A DNA stretch of 64,000 nt from Uliginosibacterium aquaticum (GTDB taxonomy: Bacteria; Pseudomonadota; Gammaproteobacteria; Burkholderiales; Rhodocyclaceae): assembly GCF_012972705.2 (NCBI RefSeq), contig NZ_JABCSC020000002.1:62001-126000 (forward strand). The letters are read 5' to 3'. Shown in pieces: positions 34,250 through 43,014 of the stretch. Every line of letters starts with the position of its first letter. The stretch's first letter is position 1. A model generated the notes under the pieces. The model had not been told where the DNA came from. It searched no databases and saw nothing but the letters and a program-made list of their open reading frames with translations. Both the position numbers and the translations under genes were made by a program.

Positions 34250-37068
34250 TGGCCGGCCCCCTTGCCTTCCGCCGCCGGCAGCAGGATCACGCTGGCCATA
34301 TCCCGCGTGAGGGCGAGCTCGGCAGCGAGCGCGCGCAGGGTCCGCGCATTCATGCCATCGAGCAGGTGCTGACTGTCCGCCAGATAGCGGGCATCGCCCC
34401 AGCGCGCATAGCTCAGCTGGAGGCGGGCGAAGCGCGAGGCCGCATCCTCGCGCCGCCGTCCTTCGGCGGCCTTCATGTTGCGGATCTCGGCCTCGAGCAG
34501 GGCATCGTCGAGCCGAGTTGGCAGTGTGGCCAGCAGCTTGTGTGCGCGGCCCCAGAGCTCATCGATGCGCGCCGGGTCGGTGGTGAAATACAGCTCGCTG
34601 CCCAGACGCCCGCTCGCGGGGTCGAGCGTCATCGTGAAGTTCAGGCGGTAGATGCCGTTCTGCGCCTCCCGAAGCTCGCTACGCAACATGCGGTAAGCCA
34701 CGCGGGAGAGGATGGCAACGCCCACCGCGCGCTCGGGTGACCAATTCATGGACTGACTGCCGATGGCGCGCACGCTGGCCTGCGGCTCAATGCCGATGGC
34801 CAGCCGCGACTCATGTCGGCCCGCGCGCTGCAGCAAGGGCTCGGCGGCCACCGCTGCGGGGTCGCGCGGAATGCCTGCAAGATGCCGGCCCAGCAACCCA
34901 CGCAGCACCTCAGGCTCGATCTCGCCGGCCAGGAAGTAGCGCACTGGCGCGGCAGACAGCTGCCTTGCCAAGTCCTCGATGCGCGCCTGCCCCGCTTCGC
35001 CCTCCAGCGCCATCAGCGCTTCGGCGGTGGGGGAAGCGTCGAGCTCGGCAGCGGCGAAACGCAGTACGGCCATTTCGCGAGCCAGCGCGGCGCTGACACT
35101 GGCCGGCTGGCGTGCGATCTGGCGTGCAAGCTGGCGCAGGCTGCCACCCAAGGCCTGCGGATCGATGCGGCTGGCCGTCTGCCGAGCCGCATAAAGCCGC
35201 AGCAAATCTTCCAGCTGGGCCGCCGTGCTCTGCCCGCTGTAGCTCAGGCTATCGTCCTTCTGATCCTGATTGAGGTTCAGCTTCTGCTCGCTCGCCCAGC
35301 GGCTCAAACTGCCCGGCGGCTGGGTGGCGGGATCGGCCTCGCGCGCGAGCTGGGCCGCGATCTGCCACTGCCAGGCCGGTGCTCCCGGCTGGCGATAGCC
35401 GGCTGCCGAGCGGGCGGCAAAGCGGAGCTGCGGGTCCTGCGTGCGATGCCAGATGAATTCATCGCCGTTGGAAAGCTTCCATCGGATGACTTGGTTCTTT
35501 TCATCCACCTCCTCGGCCATGAGCCGACCGACCGGGCCCGGCTCAGGCGCCCGCGCTACCACCTTGGCAGGCGCCGCCTGAGGAACCGGCAAGGGCTCGG
35601 ACGCAATGCGTGCGCGCAGGGCCTCCACCTCGGCCTGGGTGGGCAGGCGTAGTGGGCTGAGACCGGGTGCCAGCATGAACAGCAGCTGGTCCGGGCTGGC
35701 GAGCCATTCGCGCACGCGTGTCTCCACATCGGCCGGTGTGATACTGGCCATGATGGCCTTCACCTCGGCCTGCTTCTGCTGTGGGTCCTGCAGGATTCGC
35801 CTCTCCACGAGGGCCTCCCCCAGCAATTGCTGCCAGGTGCTGATGTCACGCCTGGCATGAACATCCAGCGATTTGTCATTGAGCCGGTGGATCTCCGCCA
35901 TCTCATCGGCCAATGCCTTGCGATCCACGCCCTCACGCCGCAACTGCTCCTGGGCCAGCAGGATCTGGCGCAGCCCTTCCTGATGGCCCCCGAGCGCCAC
36001 ACTTGCCGCGAAACCGAGCGAAGCCACGTTCCCGCCCAACTCGCCCCGGCTGCTGGTGAGAGACTCCACCGCAGACGGCAGTGCGCCCGCCTGCTGGCGC
36101 ACTGCATGGCGCACCAAACGTTCGGCCAGGCGATCAATCAGGCGATTGCGAAAACCGGCCCGGTTCTGCTCCGGGTCACTCTTAAAACGAAACACCCAAC
36201 CCACCTGGCTCGTACCACTCTCGGCATCCTGTACACGCGCAATACGCAGCTGGGTGCTCAACACCGGATCAGCTCGATTGCGGGCAGGTAGCTCCGCCGG
36301 CTCAAGCGCGGAAAAACGAGCACGGATCTTCTGCTCCATTTCGGCGGGATCGACATCCCCGACGATCAGCAAAGCCATATTGCCCGGCCGGTACCAGTCG
36401 GCATAGAAGCGGCGCAAGGCACTGGTCGGCTGGCTGCGGATGCTGGCCTCGCTGCCGATGGTGGGGCGAGCCGGATAGAGCGAGCCGGCACGCAGCAGGG
36501 CACGGCGCTGGCGCTCCATGCGCTCGGTGAGGCCCAGCTTGGTCCGCCACTCCTCAAGGATAATTTTGCGTTCGCTCTCCAGACCGGAGTCCGGGATCTG
36601 TGCGCCGCCGGCGATCTCCGCCAGCACGTCGAGTGCGGCCATCATCCGCTCAGGGCGCTTTTCCGGTGCCAACATGTAGAGCGTGCGCTCGAAGTTGGTC
36701 TGCGCGTTGTAGTGCCTGCCGACTTGCCAACCCAGATTGGTCATGTAGTCCCGTAAGCCTTCGGGATGTTTCTGCGATGCATGGAAAACCATGTGCTCGA
36801 CCATGTGGGCGACGCCGGACTGGTCGTCGCGTTCGTCCAGCGAGCCGACGCGCACCACAAGCTGCATCGAGACCTGGGCCGAGCCATCCTTCACTGGCAC
36901 GATGTAGTAGGGAAAGCCATTGGCCAGCTCTCCGCGCACGATACGGGGATCCCAAAGGAATGCACCGGGCTCCGGCGCTGCACTGGCCAGCAGCGGCAGC
37001 GCGCAAGAAACCAGCAGGAATAAGGCCCGCAGCCAGGCGGCTGAACAGAAACGAGAGATGAACGGCAT
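34246..37068 (-). CDS. Periplasmic M16 metalloprotease, PqqL/FusC-like
   Basis: A 940-residue protease of the insulinase/pitrilysin family. A signal peptide (1-30, cleaved at ASAAPEP) sends it to the periplasm. The inverse zinc motif HMVEH (His88, Glu91, His92) is intact and followed about 75 residues later by SERKIILEEW with the third ligand. Length and the repeated M16 domains match single-chain FusC/PqqL, which cleave imported iron proteins such as ferredoxin in the periplasm. I chose the Met at 37068 because of an AGGAG site and the signal peptide. It is 56 bases after the receptor gene and overlaps the ABC gene. Confidence 0.88.
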   Translation of the reverse strand: MPFISRFCSAAWLRALFLLVSCALPLLASAAPEPGAFLWDPRIVRGELANGFPYYIVPVKDGSAQVSMQLVVRVGSLDERDDQSGVAHMVEHMVFHASQKHPEGLRDYMTNLGWQVGRHYNAQTNFERTLYMLAPEKRPERMMAALDVLAEIAGGAQIPDSGLESERKIILEEWRTKLGLTERMERQRRALLRAGSLYPARPTIGSEASIRSQPTSALRRFYADWYRPGNMALLIVGDVDPAEMEQKIRARFSALEPAELPARNRADPVLSTQLRIARVQDAESGTSQVGWVFRFKSDPEQNRAGFRNRLIDRLAERLVRHAVRQQAGALPSAVESLTSSRGELGGNVASLGFAASVALGGHQEGLRQILLAQEQLRREGVDRKALADEMAEIHRLNDKSLDVHARRDISTWQQLLGEALVERRILQDPQQKQAEVKAIMASITPADVETRVREWLASPDQLLFMLAPGLSPLRLPTQAEVEALRARIASEPLPVPQAAPAKVVARAPEPGPVGRLMAEEVDEKNQVIRWKLSNGDEFIWHRTQDPQLRFAARSAAGYRQPGAPAWQWQIAAQLAREADPATQPPGSLSRWASEQKLNLNQDQKDDSLSYSGQSTAAQLEDLLRLYAARQTASRIDPQALGGSLRQLARQIARQPASVSAALAREMAVLRFAAAELDASPTAEALMALEGEAGQARIEDLARQLSAAPVRYFLAGEIEPEVLRGLLGRHLAGIPRDPAAVAAEPLLQRAGRHESRLAIGIEPQASVRAIGSQSMNWSPERAVGVAILSRVAYRMLRSELREAQNGIYRLNFTMTLDPASGRLGSELYFTTDPARIDELWGRAHKLLATLPTRLDDALLEAEIRNMKAAEGRRREDAASRFARLQLSYARWGDARYLADSQHLLDGMNARTLRALAAELALTRDMASVILLPAAEGKGAGQ

Positions 37069-37124
37069 GAAGACTCCTGCCGCACCCAGAGAGGGCGCGG
37101 CGAGACGGGTGATGACGGGGGCGG

Positions 37125-39980
37125 TCAGAACGAGTAGCCGAGTTCGAGTGCGAAGCTGCGACCGCGCTCGTAGGTGGCGTAGGTGGAACTGGCGGAAGTC
37201 TTGTTCTTCTGATCGGTGATGTTTTCGATCGTGAGCTTCACTTCGAGACTCTGGTCGGCGTGGATGCGCGGCGTCCAGCTGATCACCGTATCCAGTGCGA
37301 TCGAGCGCGGCAACGAGGTTTGCTCCCACACATCCACCGTCGTGCCTTCGTAGGTGGTTTCACCGTTCTGCAACATCTGGCGATAGCCATCGCGAATACG
37401 CAGGATGTTGGTGAAACTCAGCTGCTGGGCTGGCAGGCTGCTCATGGCACCGATGCGCAACGTCCAGGGTCGGTTGTAGTTGTCAGCCGGCATCTCGGAG
37501 TAACGGATGAACTTGCCGTCGTACTGGATGATTTCGTCATTAGCGAGGGCCGTGCCATAGACATCCGCATAAGTCGAGTAATTGGATTTCACATCACTCT
37601 TGTTCACGGCAAACCAGAAGCGGGTGGCAACCGGGCCGGACTTGAAGGCCTTGTTGCTGTTCCAGCTGAGTGTCAGATCCTTGCTCAGGCTGCCACCTTC
37701 ATTGGTGTAGACGTAGCACTGGTTGCTGTTGCAATCGGTCTGCTTGGTCAGCAAGCGCTTGACGATCTGATCCTTCCCGTCACGGCGGGTGAAGCGCAGG
37801 CTCAGGGGCCCGTTGAGCCAGTCGCTGTCGTAGTTCAGGCCGGCAGTCAGCTCATCGTCATACGGGCTGCGCATATCCTCGAGGCGATTGCTGGGTTTGG
37901 TCTGGGTCGCGCTGCTCCAGGCCAGGGTGCCGCTGCGAGTCTGGGTGTAGATGAGCGAGCTGACTTTCTCCTGCATCGCATAAGCGAACAGGTTGCGGCC
38001 GTAATAGCGGTTGGCACCGACATTCAAGGACAACGGCTCACTGGCTTGCCAGGTGAGGCTCGAACGCGGCGAAAGATTGGTGTCTGCCGTCAGCGAATCG
38101 CGATCCACACGACCGCCCAGACGCAGCTTGAGATTGCGCCAGCTGGCCTCGTCTTCCAGGTAGGCCGCCCAGGTGTTGGCATCCACATCAAAACTGCCAG
38201 CCTTGTAGGTCATCAGGCGGCGGAAGTACTGCCCCACCGTCTTGCCCTTCGTCGGCGTGGTGGAGCAGGCTTCGCTATCGAGTGCACCGGTACTGGTCTG
38301 GCAGCGCGAGATCGCACCGGAAGTTGGCAGATCAGCCACCGTCAGGTAATAGCGCGTGTCTCTCAGGCGGGTGTACTCAGCATGCTTCTGCTGGTACTCG
38401 AGGCCGCTGCTGACGCGGTGCCGGGTGTCGCCCAGCGAGAGTTCATGAAAAGCGGACTTGAGCTTGTAGCCCAGGTTCTGCATCTTCTGGTCGACATCGC
38501 CCCAGGCCCCCTCGCCGCTGCTGGCATTGCTCTGGCTGGAATCGCCCCAGTTCTTGTCCGCCGACCAGCGCCAGTCGCGGTAGTAATCGGCATCGCTGCG
38601 GCGCGACTGGTCGGTTTCGGAAAACGAGATCTGCTGGCTGAGCGTGGCGGGTGCCAGTCTCGACTCCAGATGCCCCGCAAGATTGAGGCCGCCGGATTTG
38701 ATCGTGTAATCGCTGTTGCGATAGTTCTCGATGAAGTAGCTGTTCTCCGTCGGTGCATAGACGAGCGAAACATCCCCCTTGTGGGCGCTGCCGGCGGGTG
38801 CAAAGTCGGTCTTGATCACCAGCGTGTCCTGGATCCGCTGCTGGGTGACTTCGCGACTCTCGGTGGTGCCCGCATTGGTCGTCGAAAAGCGGTTGAGCGG
38901 AATGTCGGATTGCTTGCGAACCACGCTCATCAGGAGGCCCCAGGAAGGATCCGGGCGAGTTTCAAGGGTGGTCTTGTAAGTCCACTTCTTGAAGCGGGGC
39001 TGATTGTCTGCTGTGGAGGAGTTTTCAAATTCCTCCTGTTTCGCCGGATCGATGAAGAGGTGAGTCCAGTCCGATGAGGTGTAGCCAATCGCGAGGCTGC
39101 CGCCAAAGCGTTTGCGTGCCGAGCAGATCTTGGCGTCCACCACACCGCCGGTGAAGCGCCCGTATTCCGCGGACACGTTGGAGTCCTTGACCTCCACATC
39201 GCACAGGATGCTGCTGTCGATCGCCAGCGCCTGGGCATTGCCCGGAATGTATTCAGGATTGGTGGTGACGATCTTGTTGCCCGGGTCGAGATCATTCGCA
39301 ATCGACACACCATCTAGCAGGATTTCGTTCTGATACGGTTTGGCGCCGTGAATGCTGATCTCCGCCGGTGCTATCTCGCCAGCCGTCTGCGAAGAGAGCT
39401 GGGCTTCGCTGTACTGGATGTTCGGATTGAGCTTGAGCTGACTGGTGAGATCTCCGTTAATCGCCGGCATGTTGCGGATCATCTGGCGATCGAGCTTATC
39501 CACCCCGGCCAGATGACGGGCAACGACCTTGACCTCGGCAAGCTCCGGTACCTCGCCAGCATTTTCCGTGGCGGCCTTGCGGGCGGGTGCCGATGCGGGT
39601 GCGCGGCGCAACACGAAGCTGCCCGAAGCCGTCTGTGCTGCCTCGAAACCACTGCCCGCGAGCAGCGCCGCAAACCCATCGGCCGTGCCGAAACGGCCCT
39701 GCACGCCCTTGGACTGCAGCCCCTTGAGCTGGGCCGCATCAAAAGCCAGCACCACACCGGCCTCGGCTGCAAAGCGGTTCAAGGCCTCGGCCAGAGGACC
39801 GGCGGCAATTGCATACGGACGCTGAAGGCTGGAGGCTGGCGTCGCCTGGGCATGAGCACCAGCCTGCAGACCAATGACCAGACTGGCCGCCATCAGGGCC
39901 ATGACAAGCGGCCGCGGACGCGCTGGGCAAGCCGCCGTGGCGAGGGGAGAAAACGGGCTGCGCTGGGGAAGTAAAAACAT
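37125..39980 (-). CDS. TonB-dependent receptor with N-terminal STN signalling domain (FusA-like position)
   Basis: About 951 residues. After an export signal (ending AGAHAQATP) an STN domain (about 50-125: YAIAAGPLAEALNRFAAEAG ... FAALLAGSGFEA) contacts the FecR anti-sigma factor. The plug domain contains ISIHGAKPYQNEILLDGV and DVEVKDSNVSAEYGRFTGG; the 22-strand barrel ends in the aromatic RGRSFALELGYSF. Cysteine pairs in the plug (ILCDVE, AKICSA) and in loops (SRCQTST/SEACSTT, TDCNSNQCY) suggest disulfide-braced extracellular loops. The ligand is unknown; the context suggests an iron-containing protein or peptide. MKHFSFAGYN, 30 bases upstream, is an alternative start. Confidence 0.88.
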   Translation of the reverse strand: MFLLPQRSPFSPLATAACPARPRPLVMALMAASLVIGLQAGAHAQATPASSLQRPYAIAAGPLAEALNRFAAEAGVVLAFDAAQLKGLQSKGVQGRFGTADGFAALLAGSGFEAAQTASGSFVLRRAPASAPARKAATENAGEVPELAEVKVVARHLAGVDKLDRQMIRNMPAINGDLTSQLKLNPNIQYSEAQLSSQTAGEIAPAEISIHGAKPYQNEILLDGVSIANDLDPGNKIVTTNPEYIPGNAQALAIDSSILCDVEVKDSNVSAEYGRFTGGVVDAKICSARKRFGGSLAIGYTSSDWTHLFIDPAKQEEFENSSTADNQPRFKKWTYKTTLETRPDPSWGLLMSVVRKQSDIPLNRFSTTNAGTTESREVTQQRIQDTLVIKTDFAPAGSAHKGDVSLVYAPTENSYFIENYRNSDYTIKSGGLNLAGHLESRLAPATLSQQISFSETDQSRRSDADYYRDWRWSADKNWGDSSQSNASSGEGAWGDVDQKMQNLGYKLKSAFHELSLGDTRHRVSSGLEYQQKHAEYTRLRDTRYYLTVADLPTSGAISRCQTSTGALDSEACSTTPTKGKTVGQYFRRLMTYKAGSFDVDANTWAAYLEDEASWRNLKLRLGGRVDRDSLTADTNLSPRSSLTWQASEPLSLNVGANRYYGRNLFAYAMQEKVSSLIYTQTRSGTLAWSSATQTKPSNRLEDMRSPYDDELTAGLNYDSDWLNGPLSLRFTRRDGKDQIVKRLLTKQTDCNSNQCYVYTNEGGSLSKDLTLSWNSNKAFKSGPVATRFWFAVNKSDVKSNYSTYADVYGTALANDEIIQYDGKFIRYSEMPADNYNRPWTLRIGAMSSLPAQQLSFTNILRIRDGYRQMLQNGETTYEGTTVDVWEQTSLPRSIALDTVISWTPRIHADQSLEVKLTIENITDQKNKTSASSTYATYERGRSFALELGYSF

Positions 39981-40186
39981 GTTGTAGCCTGCGAATGAGA
40001 AGTGTTTCATTCGGTAGGCCGAACGAGCGCACAAAAAGGACACTCCCTGCCGCAATTTATTTTGCGCACAGTGGTGCGGAGTCTGCCCCCCTGCCCTGAG
40101 TGAAAGCCAATCCTTCGTCAGATCGCGCAGCTGATGAGCAACACGATCCGGATCTCGGCCTGCTCGCCTGTGGCTAGCCAGCCGAA

Positions 40187-41170
40187 TCAGTCGCGCCGGG
40201 GCAAGAGACGCAAGGCACCGGCAGCTGTGGTCTCGACACGCAGTCCGTGCAGAGCGGCAACGCTCTCCAGTGAGCGAGCGGGCTGATCAACGAGATAGCT
40301 GCCGGACACGCGCAGGCCGGCAATCCGCGCATCGCATTCGATGGTTTTGCCGGACTGGTGTGCCAGTGCAGTCGTGAAGCGCGCCAGCGGCATGTCCAAC
40401 ACCACCAGCAAGCCTCGCGTCCAGGCGTCATCAGCCGCCGATGACGCTACCGGCACACCGACTGCGCTGGCCGAGAAACGCACGGCCTGCCCGGCCGCGA
40501 TACGCAGCGGCGAGGCTTCCCGCTGCGGCTGGGTCAGCTCGACTGCATGCTCCTGCACCGCCAGCGTCGTGCCGGACTCGTCTTGTTGCAGGGTGAAGCG
40601 GGTTCCCAGCGGCCTGACCTGCCCGTCCCGCGCCACCACCAGGAGTGGTCTGGGCGAAGTACCGGCCGCCGGATCGTGGCCGCTCTGCACCTGCAATTCC
40701 CCGTCTTTCAGACGCAGCTCGCGTCGCCGGGCATCAAAAGAGATGCCGACGGTGGTCGCTGAGCCCAACAGCAGCCGGCTACCGTCGGAAAGTTTCACCA
40801 CGCGGCGCTCCCCCTGTGCGGTGGCCAGCCATTCGACGGGCGCCTCGGGCGAGGCACGCATCAACAGAAAGACCAGGCCACACGCCAGCATGAGTCCGGC
40901 ACAGGCGGCAAGGCGCCGGCGCTTGCCTGACGCCGCTGCATCCAGCGCACGGCGCGTCTGGGCGGGCGCCTGGGTCAGCAGGCCCTGCAGGCGTTCAACG
41001 CGCGACCAGGCCGCGCGGCACTCGGGGGAACTATCGTGCCAGCGCTGCCAGGCGGCGTGGTCTGTAGCATTCGCCTCACCGGAGCACAGACGTACATACC
41101 AGGCTGCCGCCGCCTCCAGATGCACGGCAACACCGCCGCTCTGCTCTGCCTTCAGAGACACTGGAGGCAT
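40187..41170 (-). CDS. fecR: FecR-family transmembrane anti-sigma/signalling protein
   Basis: A 327-residue protein. A cytoplasmic FecR_N/DUF4880 segment (AAAWYVRLCSGEANATDHAAW) precedes one transmembrane helix (about 87-105). The periplasmic FecR domain (115-215, with LSDGSRLLLGSATTVG, RELRLKDGELQV and LGTRFTLQQDE) follows, and the C-terminal 70 residues form an STN-like fold (MPLARFTTALAHQSGKTIE). It should relay occupancy of the receptor to FecI. Its start overlaps the fecI 3' end by 19 bases. Confidence 0.9.
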   Translation of the reverse strand: MPPVSLKAEQSGGVAVHLEAAAAWYVRLCSGEANATDHAAWQRWHDSSPECRAAWSRVERLQGLLTQAPAQTRRALDAAASGKRRRLAACAGLMLACGLVFLLMRASPEAPVEWLATAQGERRVVKLSDGSRLLLGSATTVGISFDARRRELRLKDGELQVQSGHDPAAGTSPRPLLVVARDGQVRPLGTRFTLQQDESGTTLAVQEHAVELTQPQREASPLRIAAGQAVRFSASAVGVPVASSAADDAWTRGLLVVLDMPLARFTTALAHQSGKTIECDARIAGLRVSGSYLVDQPARSLESVAALHGLRVETTAAGALRLLPRRD

Positions 41171-41643
41171 TGCAGCACCGCTTTCTGCATGTACTTCTTC
41201 ACGCTGCTGACCGACACACCGAGTTCGGTCGCGATCTCGGCATAGCTCCAGCCATCCAGTTGCGACAGCAGGAAGGCCCGCTTGGCCTTGGTACCCAGAC
41301 CATCCAGCATGCGATCAATCTCGAGCAGGGTTTCGAGCAGGATGGCCCGCTCCTCAAGCGATGGCTGCGCGGCCTCCGGCAAGCTGGCCAGCTCGGCAAG
41401 ATAGGCACGCTCCAAGTCCTGACGACGGAAATGATCGACCAGCAAACCGCGCGCGATGGTGGCCAGATACTGTCGCGGCTGTTCCAGCTCGGGCGGCCGC
41501 TCACCCGCCTGCAGGATGCGCAGGAAGGTCTCCTGAGCGAAGTCGGCAGCCCGATCCGAGCAATATCCCAAACGCCCGCGCAACCATCCCTTGAGCCAGG
41601 AGTGGTGCTCGCGATAGAGGCCTTCGTGAGTCAGGGCAAGCAT
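41152..41643 (-). CDS. fecI: ECF sigma factor, FecI-like
   Basis: A 163-residue iron-starvation sigma factor. Region 2 has DFAQETFLRIL and YLATIARGLLVDHFRR; region 4 has GWSYAEIATELGVSVSSVKKYMQKA. As the first gene, it would transcribe the receptor-protease-ABC genes downstream when FecR is triggered. A Fur-box-like sequence lies 30 bases upstream of the start codon. Confidence 0.92.
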   Translation of the reverse strand: MLALTHEGLYREHHSWLKGWLRGRLGYCSDRAADFAQETFLRILQAGERPPELEQPRQYLATIARGLLVDHFRRQDLERAYLAELASLPEAAQPSLEERAILLETLLEIDRMLDGLGTKAKRAFLLSQLDGWSYAEIATELGVSVSSVKKYMQKAVLQCLQCL

Positions 41644-41673
41644 TGTGTGTCAGGGGAAGCATTATGTATTTAT

Positions 41674-41692
41674 GAGAATGATTATCATTTAT
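41674..41692. promoter_or_regulatory. Fur-box-like sequence upstream of fecI
   Basis: GAGAATGATTATCATTTAT matches the Fur consensus GATAATGATAATCATTATC at 14 of 19 positions, including the core AATGAT-N-ATCATT. It is centred about 40 bases upstream of the fecI start codon, the usual place for iron-dependent repression. Confidence 0.75.
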
Positions 41693-41720
41693 ATAGATGC
41701 TTCGCACAAGAGCCGTCACC

Positions 41721-41770
41721 TCTCCCGACCTCTCCCGACCTCTCCCGACCTCTCCCGACCTCTCCCGACC
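41721..41770. repeat. Five exact tandem copies of a 10-bp unit upstream of fecI
   Basis: TCTCCCGACC is repeated five times without a mismatch; degenerate copies flank it. The array starts 29 bases upstream of the Fur-box-like site (relative to fecI). The period equals about one helical turn, so every unit presents the same face. Confidence 0.9.
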
Positions 41771-41872
41771 TCGGCCAGACCTTGCAAGCGCTTCCACCCG
41801 GCGGGTACAGCGCAACTCTTTTCAAGTGCCACTGCCCCAGGTATTGCCGCCTGGGCCAGAAAAGCGCCTCGC

Positions 41873-42880
41873 CTAGCCCGTCTGCTCAAGTACGTTCTGA
41901 AACGCGATCTCGTTCCGCAGCGTGTTGTACCCGGCGTCACCGGCATAACTGCACTCGCCGCTCCCGCTATCCACCCCACCCAACAGCGGACAGGCGCCGA
42001 ACAGCTCAGCCACCCAGTCGACAAATGCACGCACTTTCGGTGACAGATGACGATTCTGCATGTAGGCCACCGAAATCTGCATTGGCGCTGGCGCCAGTTC
42101 GGGCAAGACCTCGACCAGCGCCCCCGATTCAAGCAAGGGCAAAACGGTAAAGCGGGCCGGCTGGATCATGCCGAACCCCTGCAAGGCACAGGCAATGTAG
42201 GCATCCATGTCATTGACTGAAACGCTGCCCTGCATCTTCAAGGGCGTCGCCTGACCATCAACCATGAAATCCCAGTCGAAGTTGCGGCCCGTTCGATGCG
42301 AAAAATAGTGCACGGCAACATGCTGCTTCAGGTCATCGAGGCTATGCGGCACGCCATAGCGTTCAAGGTAATCGGGTGTCGCGCAGGTGATCATCTTGAT
42401 CGCTCCGATCCTCCGGGCCACCAGGGTTGAATCCTGCAAATCACCGGCCCGGATGACGCAATCCACCGCTTCACGTACCAGATCAACCAGACGGTCCCCC
42501 ATGCCGATGACCAGCTCGACATCGGGGTAACGCGCGCGGAACTCGCACAGGCGCGGGATCAGCACCAGGCGGCCAATCGGCGAAGGCACATCGACACGCA
42601 AGCGCCCCTTGGGCCCCTGTGCCACATCCCGAAACGACGCCTCAGTCTCCTCGACCTCGCCAAGGATGCGGGCGCAATGCTCATAGTAGGCGGCCCCATC
42701 CGGCGTCAGGCTGATGCGCCGCGTGGTCCGGTTGAGCAAGCGTACCCGTAGCAGGGCCTCGAGATTCTGAATGATGGTGGTCACCGTCGCCCGTGGCAGG
42801 CCAAGCATGTCTGCGGCACGGGTAAAGCTGTTGGCGTCCACCACCCGGGTAAATACCTGCATGGCCTGGAAACGGTCCAT
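41873..42880 (-). CDS. LysR-family regulator of the divergent RND efflux operon
   Basis: A 335-residue LysR regulator of the CrgA/DmlR-like branch (MDRFQAMQVFTRVVDANSFT, RATVTTIIQNLEALLRVRLL). The effector domain contains DCVIRAGDLQDSTLVAR. It is divergent from the hydrolase and RND genes and probably controls them, much as MexT controls mexEF-oprN. The C-terminus beyond FGACPLLGGV is a longer low-homology tail. Confidence 0.87.
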   Translation of the reverse strand: MDRFQAMQVFTRVVDANSFTRAADMLGLPRATVTTIIQNLEALLRVRLLNRTTRRISLTPDGAAYYEHCARILGEVEETEASFRDVAQGPKGRLRVDVPSPIGRLVLIPRLCEFRARYPDVELVIGMGDRLVDLVREAVDCVIRAGDLQDSTLVARRIGAIKMITCATPDYLERYGVPHSLDDLKQHVAVHYFSHRTGRNFDWDFMVDGQATPLKMQGSVSVNDMDAYIACALQGFGMIQPARFTVLPLLESGALVEVLPELAPAPMQISVAYMQNRHLSPKVRAFVDWVAELFGACPLLGGVDSGSGECSYAGDAGYNTLRNEIAFQNVLEQTG

Positions 42881-42927
42881 CCTGCGATCTCCTGAGATCT
42901 TTGATTGTTTGCTAATGATGAATAGTA

Positions 42928-42940
42928 TTGTTTAAAACAA
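42928..42940. promoter_or_regulatory. Inverted repeat TTGTT-TAA-AACAA in the lysR/RND intergenic region
   Basis: Perfect 5-bp arms with a 3-base spacer in the AT-rich 134-base space between the divergent lysR and hydrolase genes, a plausible regulator site or promoter element. Confidence 0.4.
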
Positions 42941-43014
42941 CGTATTTATCCAACCAGAAACAACACAGAAAATAGCTTCATCCCAATTTTTGGCAGCCCC
43001 CTGCCCTGGATGTG

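Noticed and set aside
37260-39077. 605-residue open frame on the plus strand
   Set aside because: Antisense to the TonB-dependent receptor, low-complexity Ala/Gly/Val sequence without signal peptide or domain.
41721-41770. Possible CRISPR-like repeat array
   Set aside because: The 10-bp units are directly contiguous without spacers and there are no cas genes.
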